From the NCBI RefSeq assembly GCF_016887965.1, contig NZ_JAFDVD010000009.1, positions 1-64,000 of the forward strand: a stretch of 64,000 bases of DNA. The letters run 5' to 3'. This document shows positions 1 through 10,479 of this stretch, one piece after another; within the stretch, counting starts at the first letter, position 1; each line of letters begins with the position of its first letter. A program made the translations under genes and the position numbers. Source of the stretch: Phycicoccus sonneratiae. Lineage in GTDB: Bacteria > Actinomycetota > Actinomycetes > Actinomycetales > Dermatophilaceae. The notes below the pieces were generated by a model. It made no database searches and was not told the origin of the DNA. It saw only the letters and a list, made by a program, of their open reading frames with translations.

Positions 1-43
1 CCGCCCCCCGAGGGGACCGGCCGCCGTCCGGGAGCGGTGGGGC

Positions 44-1630
44 TCAGCCGAGGTTGACGACCCGCACGGTGTCCGCGCCGATCTCACGGCCGATGCCGGC
101 GACGACCTCGTCCGGGATCTCCCGGTCGACGGTCAGCGCGACCATCGCGGTGCCGTCGGCGTCGTGCGGCGAGACCTGCATCGCGGCGATGTTGACGTCG
201 GCGTCGCCGAGCAGGCGGCCGATCGAGCCGATGACGCCCGGCCGGTCGACGTAGGAGAAGAACGCGAGGTGGCGGCTCAGCGGGACCTCGAGGTCGTAGC
301 CGTGGACGCCGATGACCTTCTGGACCATCTTCGGCCCGGTGAGGGTGCCGGCCACCGAGACGACGGTGCCGTCGGCCAGCGTGCCGCGCAGCGTCGTGAC
401 GTTGCGGTAGTCCTCGCTGCTGCCGTCGGTGACGAGGCGCGACTCCAGGCCGCGCTCCTTGGCGAGCAGCGGGGCGTTGACGTAGGTGACCGGGTCCTCG
501 GTAATGTCGGTGAACAGGCCCTTGAGCGCCGAGAGCTCCCAGACCGAGACGTCGTGCGCGGTGATCTCGCCGCGCACCTCGACGTCGAGCTGCACCGGCA
601 CCGAGCCGGCAATGGCCGTGAAGACGCGGCCGAGCTTCTCGACGAGGTCGATGCCGGGGCGGACCTCCTCGGCGACGGCGCCGCCGGAGACGTTGACGGC
701 GTCGGGGACGAGGTCGCCGCCGAGCGCCAGCCGGACCGACTTCGCCACCGCGACACCGGCCTTCTCCTGGGCCTCCTCCGTGGAGGCGCCGAGGTGCGGG
801 GTGACGACGACCGACTCGAACGCGAACAGCGGGCTGTCGGTGCACGGCTCGGTGGCGAAGACGTCGAGCCCGGCGCCGGCGACCCGGCCGTCGGCGATGG
901 CCTCGGCGAGCGCCTCCTCGTCGAGCACCCCGCCGCGCGCGGCGTTGACGATCCGCACGGTGGGCTTGACCTTGGCCAGCGCCTCCTTGCCGATGAGCCC
1001 GATCGTCTCGGGGGTCTTCGGCAGGTGGATCGTGATGAAGTCGGACTGCGCGAGCAGCTCGTCGAGGGTGACGAGGCGTGCCCCGAGCTGGCCGGCGCGC
1101 TGCACCGAGACGTAGGGGTCGTAGGCGAGGATCTCGACGCCGAAGCCCTTGAGCCGCTCGGCGACGAGCTGGCCGATGCGTCCGAAGCCGACGATGCCGA
1201 CCTTCTTCTCGAGGAGCTCGACTCCGCCGTACTTGCTGCGGGCCCACTTGCCGCCCTTGAGGACCTCGTTGGCCGGCGCGATGTTGCGGGCGCAGGCCAG
1301 GAGCAGGCCGACCGCGAGCTCGGCGGCCGAGGTGATGTTCGAGGTCGGCGCGTTGACGACCATGACGCCGGCCTTCGTGGCGGCCTCGACGTCGACGTTG
1401 TCGAGCCCGACGCCCGCGCGGGCGACGACCTTGAGGTTCTTCGCGGCCGCGATCGCCTCGGCGTCGACCTTGGTGGCGGAACGGATGAGGATCGCGTCGA
1501 CGTCGGCGATGGCCGGCAGCAGCTGGGAGCGGTCCGCGCCGTCGGTGTGGCGCACCTCGAAGTCGGGTCCGAGGGCGTCGATGGTCGCGGGTGAGAGCTC
1601 CTCGGCGATGAGGACGACGGGCTTGGTCAC
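44..1630 (-). CDS. serA: D-3-phosphoglycerate dehydrogenase
   Basis: Oxidises 3-phosphoglycerate with NAD+ to 3-phosphohydroxypyruvate, the first step of serine synthesis, in the cytoplasm. The 528-residue product has the D-2-hydroxyacid dehydrogenase core with the NAD loop GFGRIG near residue 148, the block NAARGGVLDEEAL and the catalytic PHLGAS histidine, then an intervening domain and a C-terminal ACT domain beginning near SRHLAFFSYVDRPGVIG. This is the long three-domain form usual in actinobacteria. I chose the GTG at 1630 because the protein family starts there (VTKPVVLIAEEL); the frame stays open 22 codons further upstream without similarity. An AAGG stretch lies about 13 nt before it. 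The ACT domain suggests feedback control by serine (family knowledge). It lies downstream of, and in the same direction as, the ilv genes. Confidence 0.97.
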   Translation of the reverse strand: MTKPVVLIAEELSPATIDALGPDFEVRHTDGADRSQLLPAIADVDAILIRSATKVDAEAIAAAKNLKVVARAGVGLDNVDVEAATKAGVMVVNAPTSNITSAAELAVGLLLACARNIAPANEVLKGGKWARSKYGGVELLEKKVGIVGFGRIGQLVAERLKGFGVEILAYDPYVSVQRAGQLGARLVTLDELLAQSDFITIHLPKTPETIGLIGKEALAKVKPTVRIVNAARGGVLDEEALAEAIADGRVAGAGLDVFATEPCTDSPLFAFESVVVTPHLGASTEEAQEKAGVAVAKSVRLALGGDLVPDAVNVSGGAVAEEVRPGIDLVEKLGRVFTAIAGSVPVQLDVEVRGEITAHDVSVWELSALKGLFTDITEDPVTYVNAPLLAKERGLESRLVTDGSSEDYRNVTTLRGTLADGTVVSVAGTLTGPKMVQKVIGVHGYDLEVPLSRHLAFFSYVDRPGVIGSIGRLLGDADVNIAAMQVSPHDADGTAMVALTVDREIPDEVVAGIGREIGADTVRVVNLG

Positions 1631-1716
1631 GTGTCTGGTCCCTTGCTTCGGTGTGGTCTGGTGGGGTCCGCCGATGCGGTGACTGTCGTCCGGCACGCCG
1701 CTGTGCCGGTCCCGCC

Positions 1717-1722
1717 ATCGTA
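1717..1722 (-). promoter_or_regulatory. possible serA -10 box
   Basis: TACGAT on the minus strand, about 90 nt before the serA start, would give a 5' leader of roughly 80 nt. No convincing -35 is seen. An imperfect inverted repeat (GGTGTCC ... GGACACC) spans the region just upstream. Confidence 0.3.
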
Positions 1723-1749
1723 GGTGTCCGCCAGCATGTGGACACCGGT

Positions 1750-1770
1750 GACCACGATGTGATCGTGGTC
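1750..1770. repeat. 9-bp inverted repeat between dedA-like gene and serA
   Basis: GACCACGAT-GTG-ATCGTGGTC is a perfect 9-bp inverted repeat with a 3-nt centre. It lies 5 bp past the stop of the DedA-like gene and about 120 bp upstream of serA. It could be an operator for serA or a weak terminator; there is no T-tract. Confidence 0.5.
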
Positions 1771-1775
1771 GCCTC

Positions 1776-2255
1776 TCAGGAACGGTCGGCGCCCGCTGCC
1801 TCCACCCGGCGTCGCAGGCGACGGGCGGCGAGCACGACGGCGCCGACGAGCGCGGCGACGCCGAGGAGCCACCACCACGGCACCCGCCCGAGCGCCGCGT
1901 CGACCACGGTCAGCCCGACCGTCGTGTAGAGCACCGCCCACAGGAGGGCCCCGAGGACGACCGCGGGCAGGAAGCGGCGCAGCGGCATCCGGAGCATCCC
2001 CGACGAGGCGTTGATGGCGCTCTGCAGCCCGATGGTGAGGAACCCGAGGGTGACGGCCGGCGGACCGACCTTCCGGACGAACCGCTCGGCCCGGGCGACG
2101 GCCGGCCGCTCGAGGTGGTGCGCCCAGCGGGTGCGCCCTCCCCCGGCGCGCACGCCGCGCCCGACCCAGTAGGTGGCCGTGCCGCGGGCCGTCGCCCCGA
2201 GCCAGAACACGACGAGGACGACCCAGAAGGGCCAGCCGTCGACGAGGTCACGCAC
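1776..2255 (-). CDS. DedA/VTT-family-like membrane protein
   Basis: A 159-residue integral membrane protein with about four hydrophobic segments: an N-terminal one (PFWVVLVVFWLGA), two in the middle, and one near the C-terminus ending in Arg-rich residues. The stretch LRMPLRRFLPAVVLGALLW resembles the conserved part of DedA (SNARE-associated/VTT) proteins, which act in phospholipid transport or membrane homeostasis. It is shorter than the usual ~200 residues, so the family call is tentative. The GTG at 2255 is preferred: a TAGGCT box ends 6 nt upstream, giving a leaderless transcript, and the GGAGGC directly before the GTG is too close to act as a ribosome binding site. It is read toward serA. 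Confidence 0.75.
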   Translation of the reverse strand: MRDLVDGWPFWVVLVVFWLGATARGTATYWVGRGVRAGGGRTRWAHHLERPAVARAERFVRKVGPPAVTLGFLTIGLQSAINASSGMLRMPLRRFLPAVVLGALLWAVLYTTVGLTVVDAALGRVPWWWLLGVAALVGAVVLAARRLRRRVEAAGADRS

Positions 2256-2261
2256 GCCTCC

Positions 2262-2267
2262 AGCCTA
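2262..2267 (-). promoter_or_regulatory. -10 box, leaderless start of DedA-like gene
   Basis: TAGGCT followed by 6 nt and GTG at 2255. The spacing matches a transcript that begins at the start codon. Confidence 0.5.
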
Positions 2268-2303
2268 GGTCCGTCCGTCTTCCCCCGAGAGAGGGGACGA
2301 GGG

Positions 2304-3389
<1,086 letters not shown>

Positions 3390-3404
3390 CTAGGTGGTTC
3401 TCGC

Positions 3405-3917
3405 TCAGGCGGTCCGGAGCGCCCGGTCCGTGATCGAGCGCGGCCCGCGGCCGACGGCGACCATCCCGGACTGGACGAGCTCGCGGACGCCGAACGGCTC
3501 GAGGACCTCGAGCAGCGCGGTGAGCTTCTCGGACGTGCCGGTGGCCTCGATGGTCAGGCTCTCGGTCGCGACGTCGACGACCTTGGCGCGGAACATCTGC
3601 ACCATCTCGAGGACCTGGCTGCGGGTCGCGGCGTCGGCGCGGACCTTGATGAGCATGACCTGGCGCTGGACGGCCGAGCCGGGCTCGAGCTCGACGACCT
3701 TGAGCACCTCGACGAGCTTGTTCAGCTGCTTGGTCACCTGCTCGAGCGGCAGGTCCTCGACGTCGACGACGACGGTCATCCGGGAGACCTCGGGGTGCTC
3801 GGTCTCCCCCACCGCGAGGCTGTCGATGTTGAACCCGCGCCGGGAGAACAGGGCCGCGATGCGCGCGAGGACGCCGGGCTTGTTCTCGACGAGGACGGAC
3901 AGGGTGTGCTTGCTCAT
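3405..3917 (-). CDS. ilvN: acetolactate synthase, small (regulatory) subunit
   Basis: Regulatory subunit that stimulates IlvB and gives it valine feedback inhibition. The 170-residue protein opens with an ACT domain (HTLSVLVENKPGVLARIAAL, residues 4-23, then the RRGFNIDSL motif) and continues with the usual C-terminal regulatory domain (QVMLIKVRADAATRSQVLEM). The start ATG at 3917 lies 10 nt after the ilvB stop and has a GAGGAC Shine-Dalgarno-like stretch, so translation is probably coupled to ilvB. Length and composition are normal for the family. No unusual features. Confidence 0.97.
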   Translation of the reverse strand: MSKHTLSVLVENKPGVLARIAALFSRRGFNIDSLAVGETEHPEVSRMTVVVDVEDLPLEQVTKQLNKLVEVLKVVELEPGSAVQRQVMLIKVRADAATRSQVLEMVQMFRAKVVDVATESLTIEATGTSEKLTALLEVLEPFGVRELVQSGMVAVGRGPRSITDRALRTA

Positions 3918-3927
3918 CGGTGTGTCC

Positions 3928-5808
3928 TCACTGCCCGTCGTGGTCGGCGTCGGTGTCCTGCTCGATGGCCTCGGACTCCTCGCGGTCCCACTGGGGCGCG
4001 GTGTCGCGGGCGACCTGGATGGCGTCGTTGCTCACGCCGGCGGGGACCATCGGCCAGACCATCGCGTCGCGGTGCACGACGAAGTCGACGACGACCGGCC
4101 GGTCGGTGACCGCCATCGCCTGCCGGATCGTCTCGTCGACGTCCTCCGGTCTCTCGCAGCGCAGCCCGACGCACCCGTAGGCGTCGGCGAGCTTGACGAA
4201 GTCGGGCACCCGCGAGCCGACCGAGGTGTGCAGGTCGGTGTTGGAGTAGCGCTCGTTGTAGAAGAGGGTCTGCCACTGGCGGACCATCCCGAGCGAGCTG
4301 TTGTTGATGATCGCGACCTTGATCGGGATGTTGTTGATGACGCAGGTCGCGAGCTCCTGGTTGGTCATCTGGAAGCAGCCGTCGCCGTCGACGGCCCAGA
4401 CGACCCGGTCGGGCTCGCCGACCTGTGCGCCCATCGCGGCCGGAACCGAGTAGCCCATCGTGCCGAGGCCACCGGAGTTCAGCCACGCGTTGGGGCGCTC
4501 GTACTGCACGAACTGCGCCGCCCACATCTGGTGCTGGCCGACGCCGGCGACGTACACGGCCTCCGGGCCGGCGATGGCCCCGAGCCGCTCGATGACGAGC
4601 TGCGGCGAGAGGGTGCCGTCCTCCGGCGGGGTGTAGCCGACCGGGAAGGTCTCCTTCCAGCCCGCGACCCGCTCGCGCCACTCGGCGTAGTCACCGCCCC
4701 GGCCGGCCTCGAGGTCGGCGTCGACGGCGTCGGCGAGGTCGGTGAGGACGGCGAGGCAGTCGCCGACGATCGGCACGTCGGCCTTGCGGTTCTTGCTGAT
4801 CTCGGCCGGGTCGATGTCGGCGTGGACGATCCGGGCCTCGGGGGCGAAGGTCGAGAGCTGGCCGGTGACCCGGTCGTCGAAACGCGCCCCGAGGGCGATG
4901 ATGAGGTCGGACTTCTGGAGCCCGGTGACGGCGGCCACCGAGCCGTGCATCCCCGGCATGCCGAGGTGCAGCGGGTGGCTGTCGGGGAGGGCACCGCGCG
5001 CCATGAGGGTCGTCACGACGGGGATCTGCGTCAGCTCGACGAAGCGCCGCAGCTCTTCGCTGGCCCGCGCCCGGATGACGCCACCGCCGACGTAGAGGAC
5101 CGGTCGCTCGGCGGCCGCGATGAGCCGGGCGGCCTCGCGGATCTGCTTGCCGTGCGGGCGGGTGACCGGGTGGTAGCCGGGCAGGGCGATCTTCGGCGGC
5201 CACGAGAACGACGTGCGGGCCTGGAGCACGTCCTTGGGGATGTCGACGAGCACCGGCCCGGGCCGCCCGGTGGACGCGATGTGGAAGGCCTCGGCGATGA
5301 CGCGCGGGATGTCGGCGCCGTCGGTGACGAGGTAGCTGTGCTTCGTGATCGGCATCGTGATGCCGCGGATGTCGGCCTCCTGGAAGGCGTCCGTGCCGAT
5401 CGAGGACGAGACGACCTGCCCGGTGATGGCGACGATCGGCACCGAGTCCATGTACGCGTCGGCGAGCGGCGTCACGAGGTTCGTCGCGCCCGGGCCCGAG
5501 GTCGCCATGCAGACGCCGACCTTGCCGGTCGCCGCGGCGTACCCCTCGGCCGCGTGGCCGGCGCCCTGCTCGTGGCGGACGAGGATGTGGCGCACCTTCG
5601 ACGAGTCGAGGAGCGGGTCGTACGCCGGGAGGATCGTGCCGCCCGGGATGCCGAAGACGGTGTCGACCTCCATCGCCTCGAGCGAGAGCACGAGGCTCTG
5701 CGCGCCCGTGACCTCGACGGGGGTGCGGGCCCGCGCCTGCTGCGCGACCTGCGCAGGGCTCGGGGCGGGGTGCAGGGCTGCCGGGGTCGCCGGTCGGGTG
5801 TCGCTCAC
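3928..5808 (-). CDS. ilvB: acetolactate synthase, large catalytic subunit
   Basis: ThDP-dependent enzyme joining two pyruvates, or pyruvate and 2-ketobutyrate, the first common step of branched-chain amino acid synthesis. In the 626-residue product the N-terminal ThDP domain shows the catalytic Glu in [15 protein letters not shown]; the central FAD-type domain follows; the C-terminal ThDP domain has the GDG motif ([16 protein letters not shown]) that binds the cofactor diphosphate. I chose the GTG at 5808 ([12 protein letters not shown]). The frame stays open to 6021, but that extension would read through the attenuator hairpin and leader peptide. The ribosome binding site is weak (AGAGAG). 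First structural gene of the ilvBNC operon. Confidence 0.97.
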   Translation of the reverse strand: MSDTRPATPAALHPAPSPAQVAQQARARTPVEVTGAQSLVLSLEAMEVDTVFGIPGGTILPAYDPLLDSSKVRHILVRHEQGAGHAAEGYAAATGKVGVCMATSGPGATNLVTPLADAYMDSVPIVAITGQVVSSSIGTDAFQEADIRGITMPITKHSYLVTDGADIPRVIAEAFHIASTGRPGPVLVDIPKDVLQARTSFSWPPKIALPGYHPVTRPHGKQIREAARLIAAAERPVLYVGGGVIRARASEELRRFVELTQIPVVTTLMARGALPDSHPLHLGMPGMHGSVAAVTGLQKSDLIIALGARFDDRVTGQLSTFAPEARIVHADIDPAEISKNRKADVPIVGDCLAVLTDLADAVDADLEAGRGGDYAEWRERVAGWKETFPVGYTPPEDGTLSPQLVIERLGAIAGPEAVYVAGVGQHQMWAAQFVQYERPNAWLNSGGLGTMGYSVPAAMGAQVGEPDRVVWAVDGDGCFQMTNQELATCVINNIPIKVAIINNSSLGMVRQWQTLFYNERYSNTDLHTSVGSRVPDFVKLADAYGCVGLRCERPEDVDETIRQAMAVTDRPVVVDFVVHRDAMVWPMVPAGVSNDAIQVARDTAPQWDREESEAIEQDTDADHDGQ

Positions 5809-5865
5809 GTCGGGGTCACCGCTCTCTGGTCGCCGTGGGGGGCTGGTCGTCCGTGGTCCGCGCAC

Positions 5866-5903
5866 AAAAAAACCCTCCAGTCCCGTGGCGGGACGACGGA
5901 GGG
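5866..5903 (-). terminator. attenuator terminator of the ilvBNC leader
   Basis: On the minus strand CCCTCC pairs with GGAGGG and an inner GTCCCG pairs with CGGGAC around a CCA loop, directly followed by seven T residues. This is a classical intrinsic terminator between the leader peptide and ilvB, in the position expected for transcription attenuation. Confidence 0.9.
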
Positions 5904-5904
5904 A

Positions 5905-5934
5905 GCGCGCCTGGTGCGTGGGCGTCAGGCGCGC
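5905..5934 (-). promoter_or_regulatory. leader hairpin overlapping the leader-peptide stop
   Basis: GCGCGCCTG (5926-5934) pairs perfectly with CAGGCGCGC (5905-5913) across a 12-nt loop. The 5' arm includes the last codons and stop of the leader peptide, so a ribosome finishing or stalling there would change this structure, as in the pause (1:2) hairpin of classical attenuators. I did not find a convincing competing antiterminator pairing by eye. Confidence 0.7.
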
Positions 5935-5960
5935 TGCGGAAGTACGAGGACTCGGGCCAC
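5925..5960 (-). CDS. ilvB attenuation leader peptide
   Basis: GTG GCC CGA GTC CTC GTA CTT CCG CAG CGC GCC TGA encodes an 11-residue peptide (M/V)[10 protein letters not shown]. Four consecutive regulatory codons are Val-Leu-Val-Leu, the products of the pathway. It lies 6 nt after a -10 box, so it is probably translated from a leaderless transcript. The layout of short Val/Leu-rich peptide, hairpin, terminator and ilvB matches the ilvB leaders described in streptomycetes and corynebacteria (family knowledge). Starvation for charged Val or Leu tRNA should stall the ribosome here and favour read-through into ilvBNC. Confidence 0.85.
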   Translation of the reverse strand: MARVLVLPQRA

Positions 5961-5966
5961 GTGGAC

Positions 5967-5996
5967 ACTGTCGTCCCGTGCCCCGGGGGGTGTCAA
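5967..5996 (-). promoter_or_regulatory. ilvBNC operon promoter
   Basis: A perfect TTGACA -35 (5991-5996) is separated by 18 nt from GACAGT (5967-5972) as -10. The predicted transcript starts at or just before the leader-peptide GTG at 5960. CGGGACGAC, inside the spacer and -10, is complementary to the 5' arm of the terminator; this matters only if transcription starts further upstream. Confidence 0.75.
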
Positions 5997-6088
5997 CCGG
6001 CGAGACGGCCGGTCCCACCATCCGGGACCGTGGCGCTGGTCACGCTAGCCTCGCGTCAGCCCCGCCCGCCGGCGCCCGGAGGTCGCCC

Positions 6089-7018
6089 GTGAACGTCCCG
6101 TGGCCCCCGCCCCGTGTGCTCGCCCTCGCCGCCGGGCTCGTGCTCGTCGTCGGAGCGCTCGCCGGGGCCGTCGGCGGTCTCGCCGGTCGGGCGGCGGCGC
6201 TCGGCATCCTCCTCGGGGCCCTCGGTGCGCTGACGGCCGCGGTCACCGGCCTGCCGTTGGTGTCGCGGCTGTCGGTCGCCGCGCTGGCGACGGCCGCCTT
6301 CGCGCTGGGCCAGCTCGGCGCCGGGCGCCCGGTCGTCGCGGGCGCCGTCGTCGCGCTGGCCTCCCTCGCCCCGGCGCCCCTCACCGTCCGGGCCGCCCGC
6401 GTCGGGACGTTCCTCCCCGTGCTGGCGGCGCTCGGCAGCGGCCTGCCGCTGGGCGGCGCCGCCCCCACCGTCGCCGCGTGGGTCGGTGTCGGTGCCCTCG
6501 CGGTCGTGGCGCTCGGCGTGGTGCTGCCCGTGTCGGTGCCCGCCGAGCCGGTTCCCCGCGACGAGGCGTGGCGGCACGCCGCCGCCACCGCGCTCGTCGC
6601 CGGTGCCGGAACGGTGGTCACGACCGCGCTCCACCTCGGCCACGGCTACTGGCTCGTCGTGGCCGTCGCCCTCGTCCTCGCCGTCTCGCGCGACCAGACC
6701 GGCACCCAGGCCGCGCAGCGGGTCGTGGGCACCGTGGTCGGCGTCCTCGCCGGGGTCGTCGCCGTCGCGTTCCTGCCCACCGCGGTCTCGCTGGTCCTCG
6801 CCGGCGCGCTGTCGGTCCTCGGGCTGGCCTGGACCGTGGTCCGCGAGACCCGGTTCGTCGCCGCCACGAGCAGCGCCGCGGTCGTCCTCGTCGGGTCGGG
6901 CGGCCTCGTGGGCGCCGGCGCGGGGCTCGCCGCCGAGCGCCTGCTCCTCACCGTCGCCGGGGCCGTGTGCGCCGCCGGTGCCGTCGCCGTGCTCCACCGC
7001 CAGGAGGTGTCCCCGTGA
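6089..7018 (+). CDS. FUSC-like integral membrane protein
   Basis: A 309-residue protein made almost entirely of Ala/Val/Leu/Gly-rich membrane segments, about ten, in two repeats. The second half contains LGHGYWLVVAVALVLAVSRD followed by TQAAQRVVGTVVGVLAG. This matches the conserved YW..L...LVL..... T..RA.QRV.GT..G pattern of the FUSC (fusaric acid resistance/aromatic acid exporter) families. It may export an aromatic or amphipathic compound; the substrate is unknown. GTG at 6089 has GGAGG 6 nt upstream. It is read divergently from the ilvB leader and overlaps the next gene by the GTGA sequence. The family call is moderately sure, the function is not. Confidence 0.75.
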   Translation: MNVPWPPPRVLALAAGLVLVVGALAGAVGGLAGRAAALGILLGALGALTAAVTGLPLVSRLSVAALATAAFALGQLGAGRPVVAGAVVALASLAPAPLTVRAARVGTFLPVLAALGSGLPLGGAAPTVAAWVGVGALAVVALGVVLPVSVPAEPVPRDEAWRHAAATALVAGAGTVVTTALHLGHGYWLVVAVALVLAVSRDQTGTQAAQRVVGTVVGVLAGVVAVAFLPTAVSLVLAGALSVLGLAWTVVRETRFVAATSSAAVVLVGSGGLVGAGAGLAAERLLLTVAGAVCAAGAVAVLHRQEVSP

Positions 7019-8100
7019 CCACCGAGACCGTCGTCTTCGGAGTCGTCGTCCTCGTCCGGTTCCTCCTGCCGCTGGCCATCCCCCGCTGGCCGCTGCCCGC
7101 CATCGTCGCCTGCCTCGTCGTCGACGGGGTCGACCAGACGGTGTTCCAGACCTTCGGCTTCGACCCGCCCGGCTACCAGGGCTACGACAAGGCGATGGAC
7201 GTCTACTACCTCGCCATCGCGTTCCTCGCCTCGATGCGCAACTGGACGCGGTCGTCGGCGGCCGACATCGCCCGCTTCCTCTTCCTCTACCGGATGGTCG
7301 GGGTCGTCGCCTTCGAGCTGGCCCACTGGCGACCGCTCCTCCTGATCTTCCCGAACACCTTTGAGTACTTCTTCATCGCCTACGAGCTGGTGCGCACCCG
7401 ATGGGACCCGCGCCGCTTCGACCGGCGGTGGTGGCTGCTGTGCGCCGCCGCGATCTGGGTGGTCGTCAAGCTGCCGCAGGAGTGGTGGATCCACATCGCG
7501 CAGTTCGACCTCACCGACACCCTGCGCGACATCCCGTGGGCCGCACCGGCGCTCGTCGTCCTGTTGCTCGTCGTCGCGGCCCTGACGTGGTTCGTCGTGA
7601 TCCCCCGGATGCCCTCCCCCGACCACGGCTGGCGGTTCGTCGCCGACCCCGCTCCGGAGGCGATGGACACCGCCGCCGAGCGCGACGCCTGGATGCTCAC
7701 GCACTACCGCGTCTGGTCGTGGCCGACGCTCGAGAAGGTCCTGCTCGTCGGGCTGCTCTGCGTCATCTACGGCCAGATCCTCCCCGGGCTCGACGCCTCG
7801 CCGCTCGAGGTGCTGGCCTTCACCGGCACCTACGTCGTCCTCAACGCGGCGATCGGCCTCGTGCTCGTGCGCCGCATCGGCAGCCGCGAGGGCGTGCTCG
7901 CCGCGTTCGGGCTGCGGCTGGGGATCAACGTCGTCGCCGTCGTCGTCGCACGGATGGTGCTCGGGACCGGCGCGATCCCGCTGTGGGGCACCCTCTTCTT
8001 CCTCACCCTGCTCGCGTTGCTCGTCACCCTCCACGACCGGTGGGCCCCGGTGGCCGCCGTGCGCCGCGAGGAGGACGAGACCGCGCCGCAGCCGGCCTGA
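7015..8100 (+). CDS. polytopic membrane protein of unknown function
   Basis: A 361-residue protein with about nine predicted membrane segments (for example ETVVFGVVVLVRFLLPLAI and TLFFLTLLALLVTLH) and a long loop in the middle (residues about 195-235) rich in charged residues. I do not recognise a family. Aromatic, charged stretches such as YQGYDKAMDVYYLAIAFLA are unusual for simple transporters. GTG at 7015 overlaps the upstream stop by 4 nt and has AGGAGG 7 nt before it, so it is co-translated with the FUSC-like gene and may work with it at the membrane. Confidence 0.8.
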   Translation: MTTETVVFGVVVLVRFLLPLAIPRWPLPAIVACLVVDGVDQTVFQTFGFDPPGYQGYDKAMDVYYLAIAFLASMRNWTRSSAADIARFLFLYRMVGVVAFELAHWRPLLLIFPNTFEYFFIAYELVRTRWDPRRFDRRWWLLCAAAIWVVVKLPQEWWIHIAQFDLTDTLRDIPWAAPALVVLLLVVAALTWFVVIPRMPSPDHGWRFVADPAPEAMDTAAERDAWMLTHYRVWSWPTLEKVLLVGLLCVIYGQILPGLDASPLEVLAFTGTYVVLNAAIGLVLVRRIGSREGVLAAFGLRLGINVVAVVVARMVLGTGAIPLWGTLFFLTLLALLVTLHDRWAPVAAVRREEDETAPQPA

Positions 8101-8117
8101 TCAGCCCCGGCCGGCGC

Positions 8118-9689
8118 TCAGATCTGCGCCGAGGCGAGCTGCCCGAGCATCTCGGGGGCGCGCCGGTCGAGGCGGCGTCCGCCGAGCACGACCCCGGCCG
8201 CGAGGAGGACGGCGCCGTAGGCCCCGGCCACGACGAGGACCACCCAGCGCCCGACGGGGCTCCCGGCCGTCAGCACGGCCGCGACCCCGACGGGGAGCAC
8301 GAGGACGAGCGGCCCGACGAACGAGACGACCGCGGTGAGGCAGCCCTGCGCCGCGCCGCCCGAGGAGGCCGCGAAGGGGTTGCCACCGGTGCGGGGCGCC
8401 GTGCCGGGCAGGACCGCCCCGACGCCGACGGCGAGCCCCAGGCTGGCGAGGAACGCCGCGAGCGACACCGACGCCCACGGCACGACCGGGTGGAGCAGGC
8501 CGAGCGAGGCCGAGACGACGAAGGTGAGGACGAGGACGGGCCCGAAGACGATCGTCGAGGCCAGGGCGCGGCCGAGCCGGTCCTCCCACCCCCGGACCCC
8601 GGTGCTCACGTGCACCCACCACGCCGGGCCGTCGAAGGCCAGGTCGTTCATCAGGGTGAGCCCGGCGAACACGGCGAGCGTGACGACCCCGGTGCCGGCG
8701 AAGGCGCCGGCACCGGTGAGCGCGGACTGGACGACGAAGAACACCGGGAGGACGGCGGTGCGCAGGGCGATGCTCACGAGCCGGCTGTCCCGGTACCACG
8801 CCCGGATGCGCCGGGCGGCGATCGTCGCCGTCGGACCGGTCCCGAGCACCGCCGGCAGCAGCCGGGCCCGGCCGATCCGCTGGCCGCCGCCGGCCGTCAT
8901 CGGGGAGGTGAGCGTGCGGGCCAGCTGGCGCACCCACACCTCCCAGAGGAGCCCGACGAGCAGGACGGCGAGCACGAGGTGCACCCCGGCCGCCGCCCAC
9001 CGGCCGGTCGCGACGTCGTACGGCATGCCCCACGCCCAGCCGACAGGCGTCCACGACGCGACCCGGGCGGAGGGTCCGGCATCGAAGGTCCGCAGGTCGG
9101 GGCCGACGGCGCCGGTGGTCAGGACGAGGTTGAGCACGAGCGGGAGGAGCGTGACGAGCGAGACGGCCACCGCGCCGACGAGCCGGCCGCCCCGGCTGCC
9201 CATGACCCGGGCGAGCGCGCTCGTCACCGCCCGCGAGCCGAGGACGGCGGTCAGCGTGCCGAGCACCGCCGCGACGAGGGCGGCGGGGAGGGCCGCCGGG
9301 TGCGCACCCCACGCCGCGACCTGGGCGAGGGAGAGCAGGACGAACATCACCGCCGGGATGCCGGTGTAGGCGGCGGCGAGCAGGCCCCGGGCCAGCTCGC
9401 GCGCGCGCAGCGGCAGGACGGTGAAGCGCGCCGGGTCGAGGACGTTGTCGACCCCCGTGGCGACGAGGCTCAGCACCACCCACATGAGCGTGAACGTCGC
9501 GAAGAGCGGCACGGTGAGCGCCGTGAGCCGCAGGGGTCGCGTCGAGAGGACGGCGATGCCCGGCCCGAGCAGGGCGACGACCCCGAGGGCGACGAGCCCC
9601 CCGACGATCGAGGACGTGAGGTGCAGCGAGCTGCGGCTCATCGCGGTGCGCCACATCGTGAACCGCAGCCGGACGACGAGGAGGGTCAC
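8118..9689 (-). CDS. ABC transporter permease (exporter type)
   Basis: A 523-residue polytopic protein with about ten or more membrane segments and no periplasmic domain, of the kind paired with a single ATPase in drug, lipid or bacteriocin-type exporters. It begins MTLLVVRLRFTMWRTAMSR, a cytoplasmic arginine-rich coupling stretch, and includes an internal positively charged segment (TIAARRIRAWYRDSRL) between two halves, consistent with an internal duplication. GTG at 9689 lies 13 nt after the stop of the ATPase gene 9703-10479, so the two form one operon behind ilvD. Substrate unknown. Confidence 0.85.
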   Translation of the reverse strand: MTLLVVRLRFTMWRTAMSRSSLHLTSSIVGGLVALGVVALLGPGIAVLSTRPLRLTALTVPLFATFTLMWVVLSLVATGVDNVLDPARFTVLPLRARELARGLLAAAYTGIPAVMFVLLSLAQVAAWGAHPAALPAALVAAVLGTLTAVLGSRAVTSALARVMGSRGGRLVGAVAVSLVTLLPLVLNLVLTTGAVGPDLRTFDAGPSARVASWTPVGWAWGMPYDVATGRWAAAGVHLVLAVLLVGLLWEVWVRQLARTLTSPMTAGGGQRIGRARLLPAVLGTGPTATIAARRIRAWYRDSRLVSIALRTAVLPVFFVVQSALTGAGAFAGTGVVTLAVFAGLTLMNDLAFDGPAWWVHVSTGVRGWEDRLGRALASTIVFGPVLVLTFVVSASLGLLHPVVPWASVSLAAFLASLGLAVGVGAVLPGTAPRTGGNPFAASSGGAAQGCLTAVVSFVGPLVLVLPVGVAAVLTAGSPVGRWVVLVVAGAYGAVLLAAGVVLGGRRLDRRAPEMLGQLASAQI

Positions 9690-9702
9690 GGGCGGCCGCC
9701 GC

Positions 9703-10471
<769 letters not shown>

Positions 10472-10479
<8 letters not shown>

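Noticed and set aside
164-1594. Long open frame antisense to serA on the plus strand
   Set aside because: High GC makes antisense frames open; the product is Arg/Asp/Leu-rich and low complexity, with no motif, while serA on the other strand is certain.
5809-6021. Upstream extension of IlvB by 71 residues
   Set aside because: It would be read through the terminator hairpin and leader peptide and has no similarity to IlvB.
3394-6048. 884-codon frame on the plus strand across ilvN and ilvB
   Set aside because: It is antisense to two clear ilv genes and crosses the attenuator; composition is that of a shadow frame.
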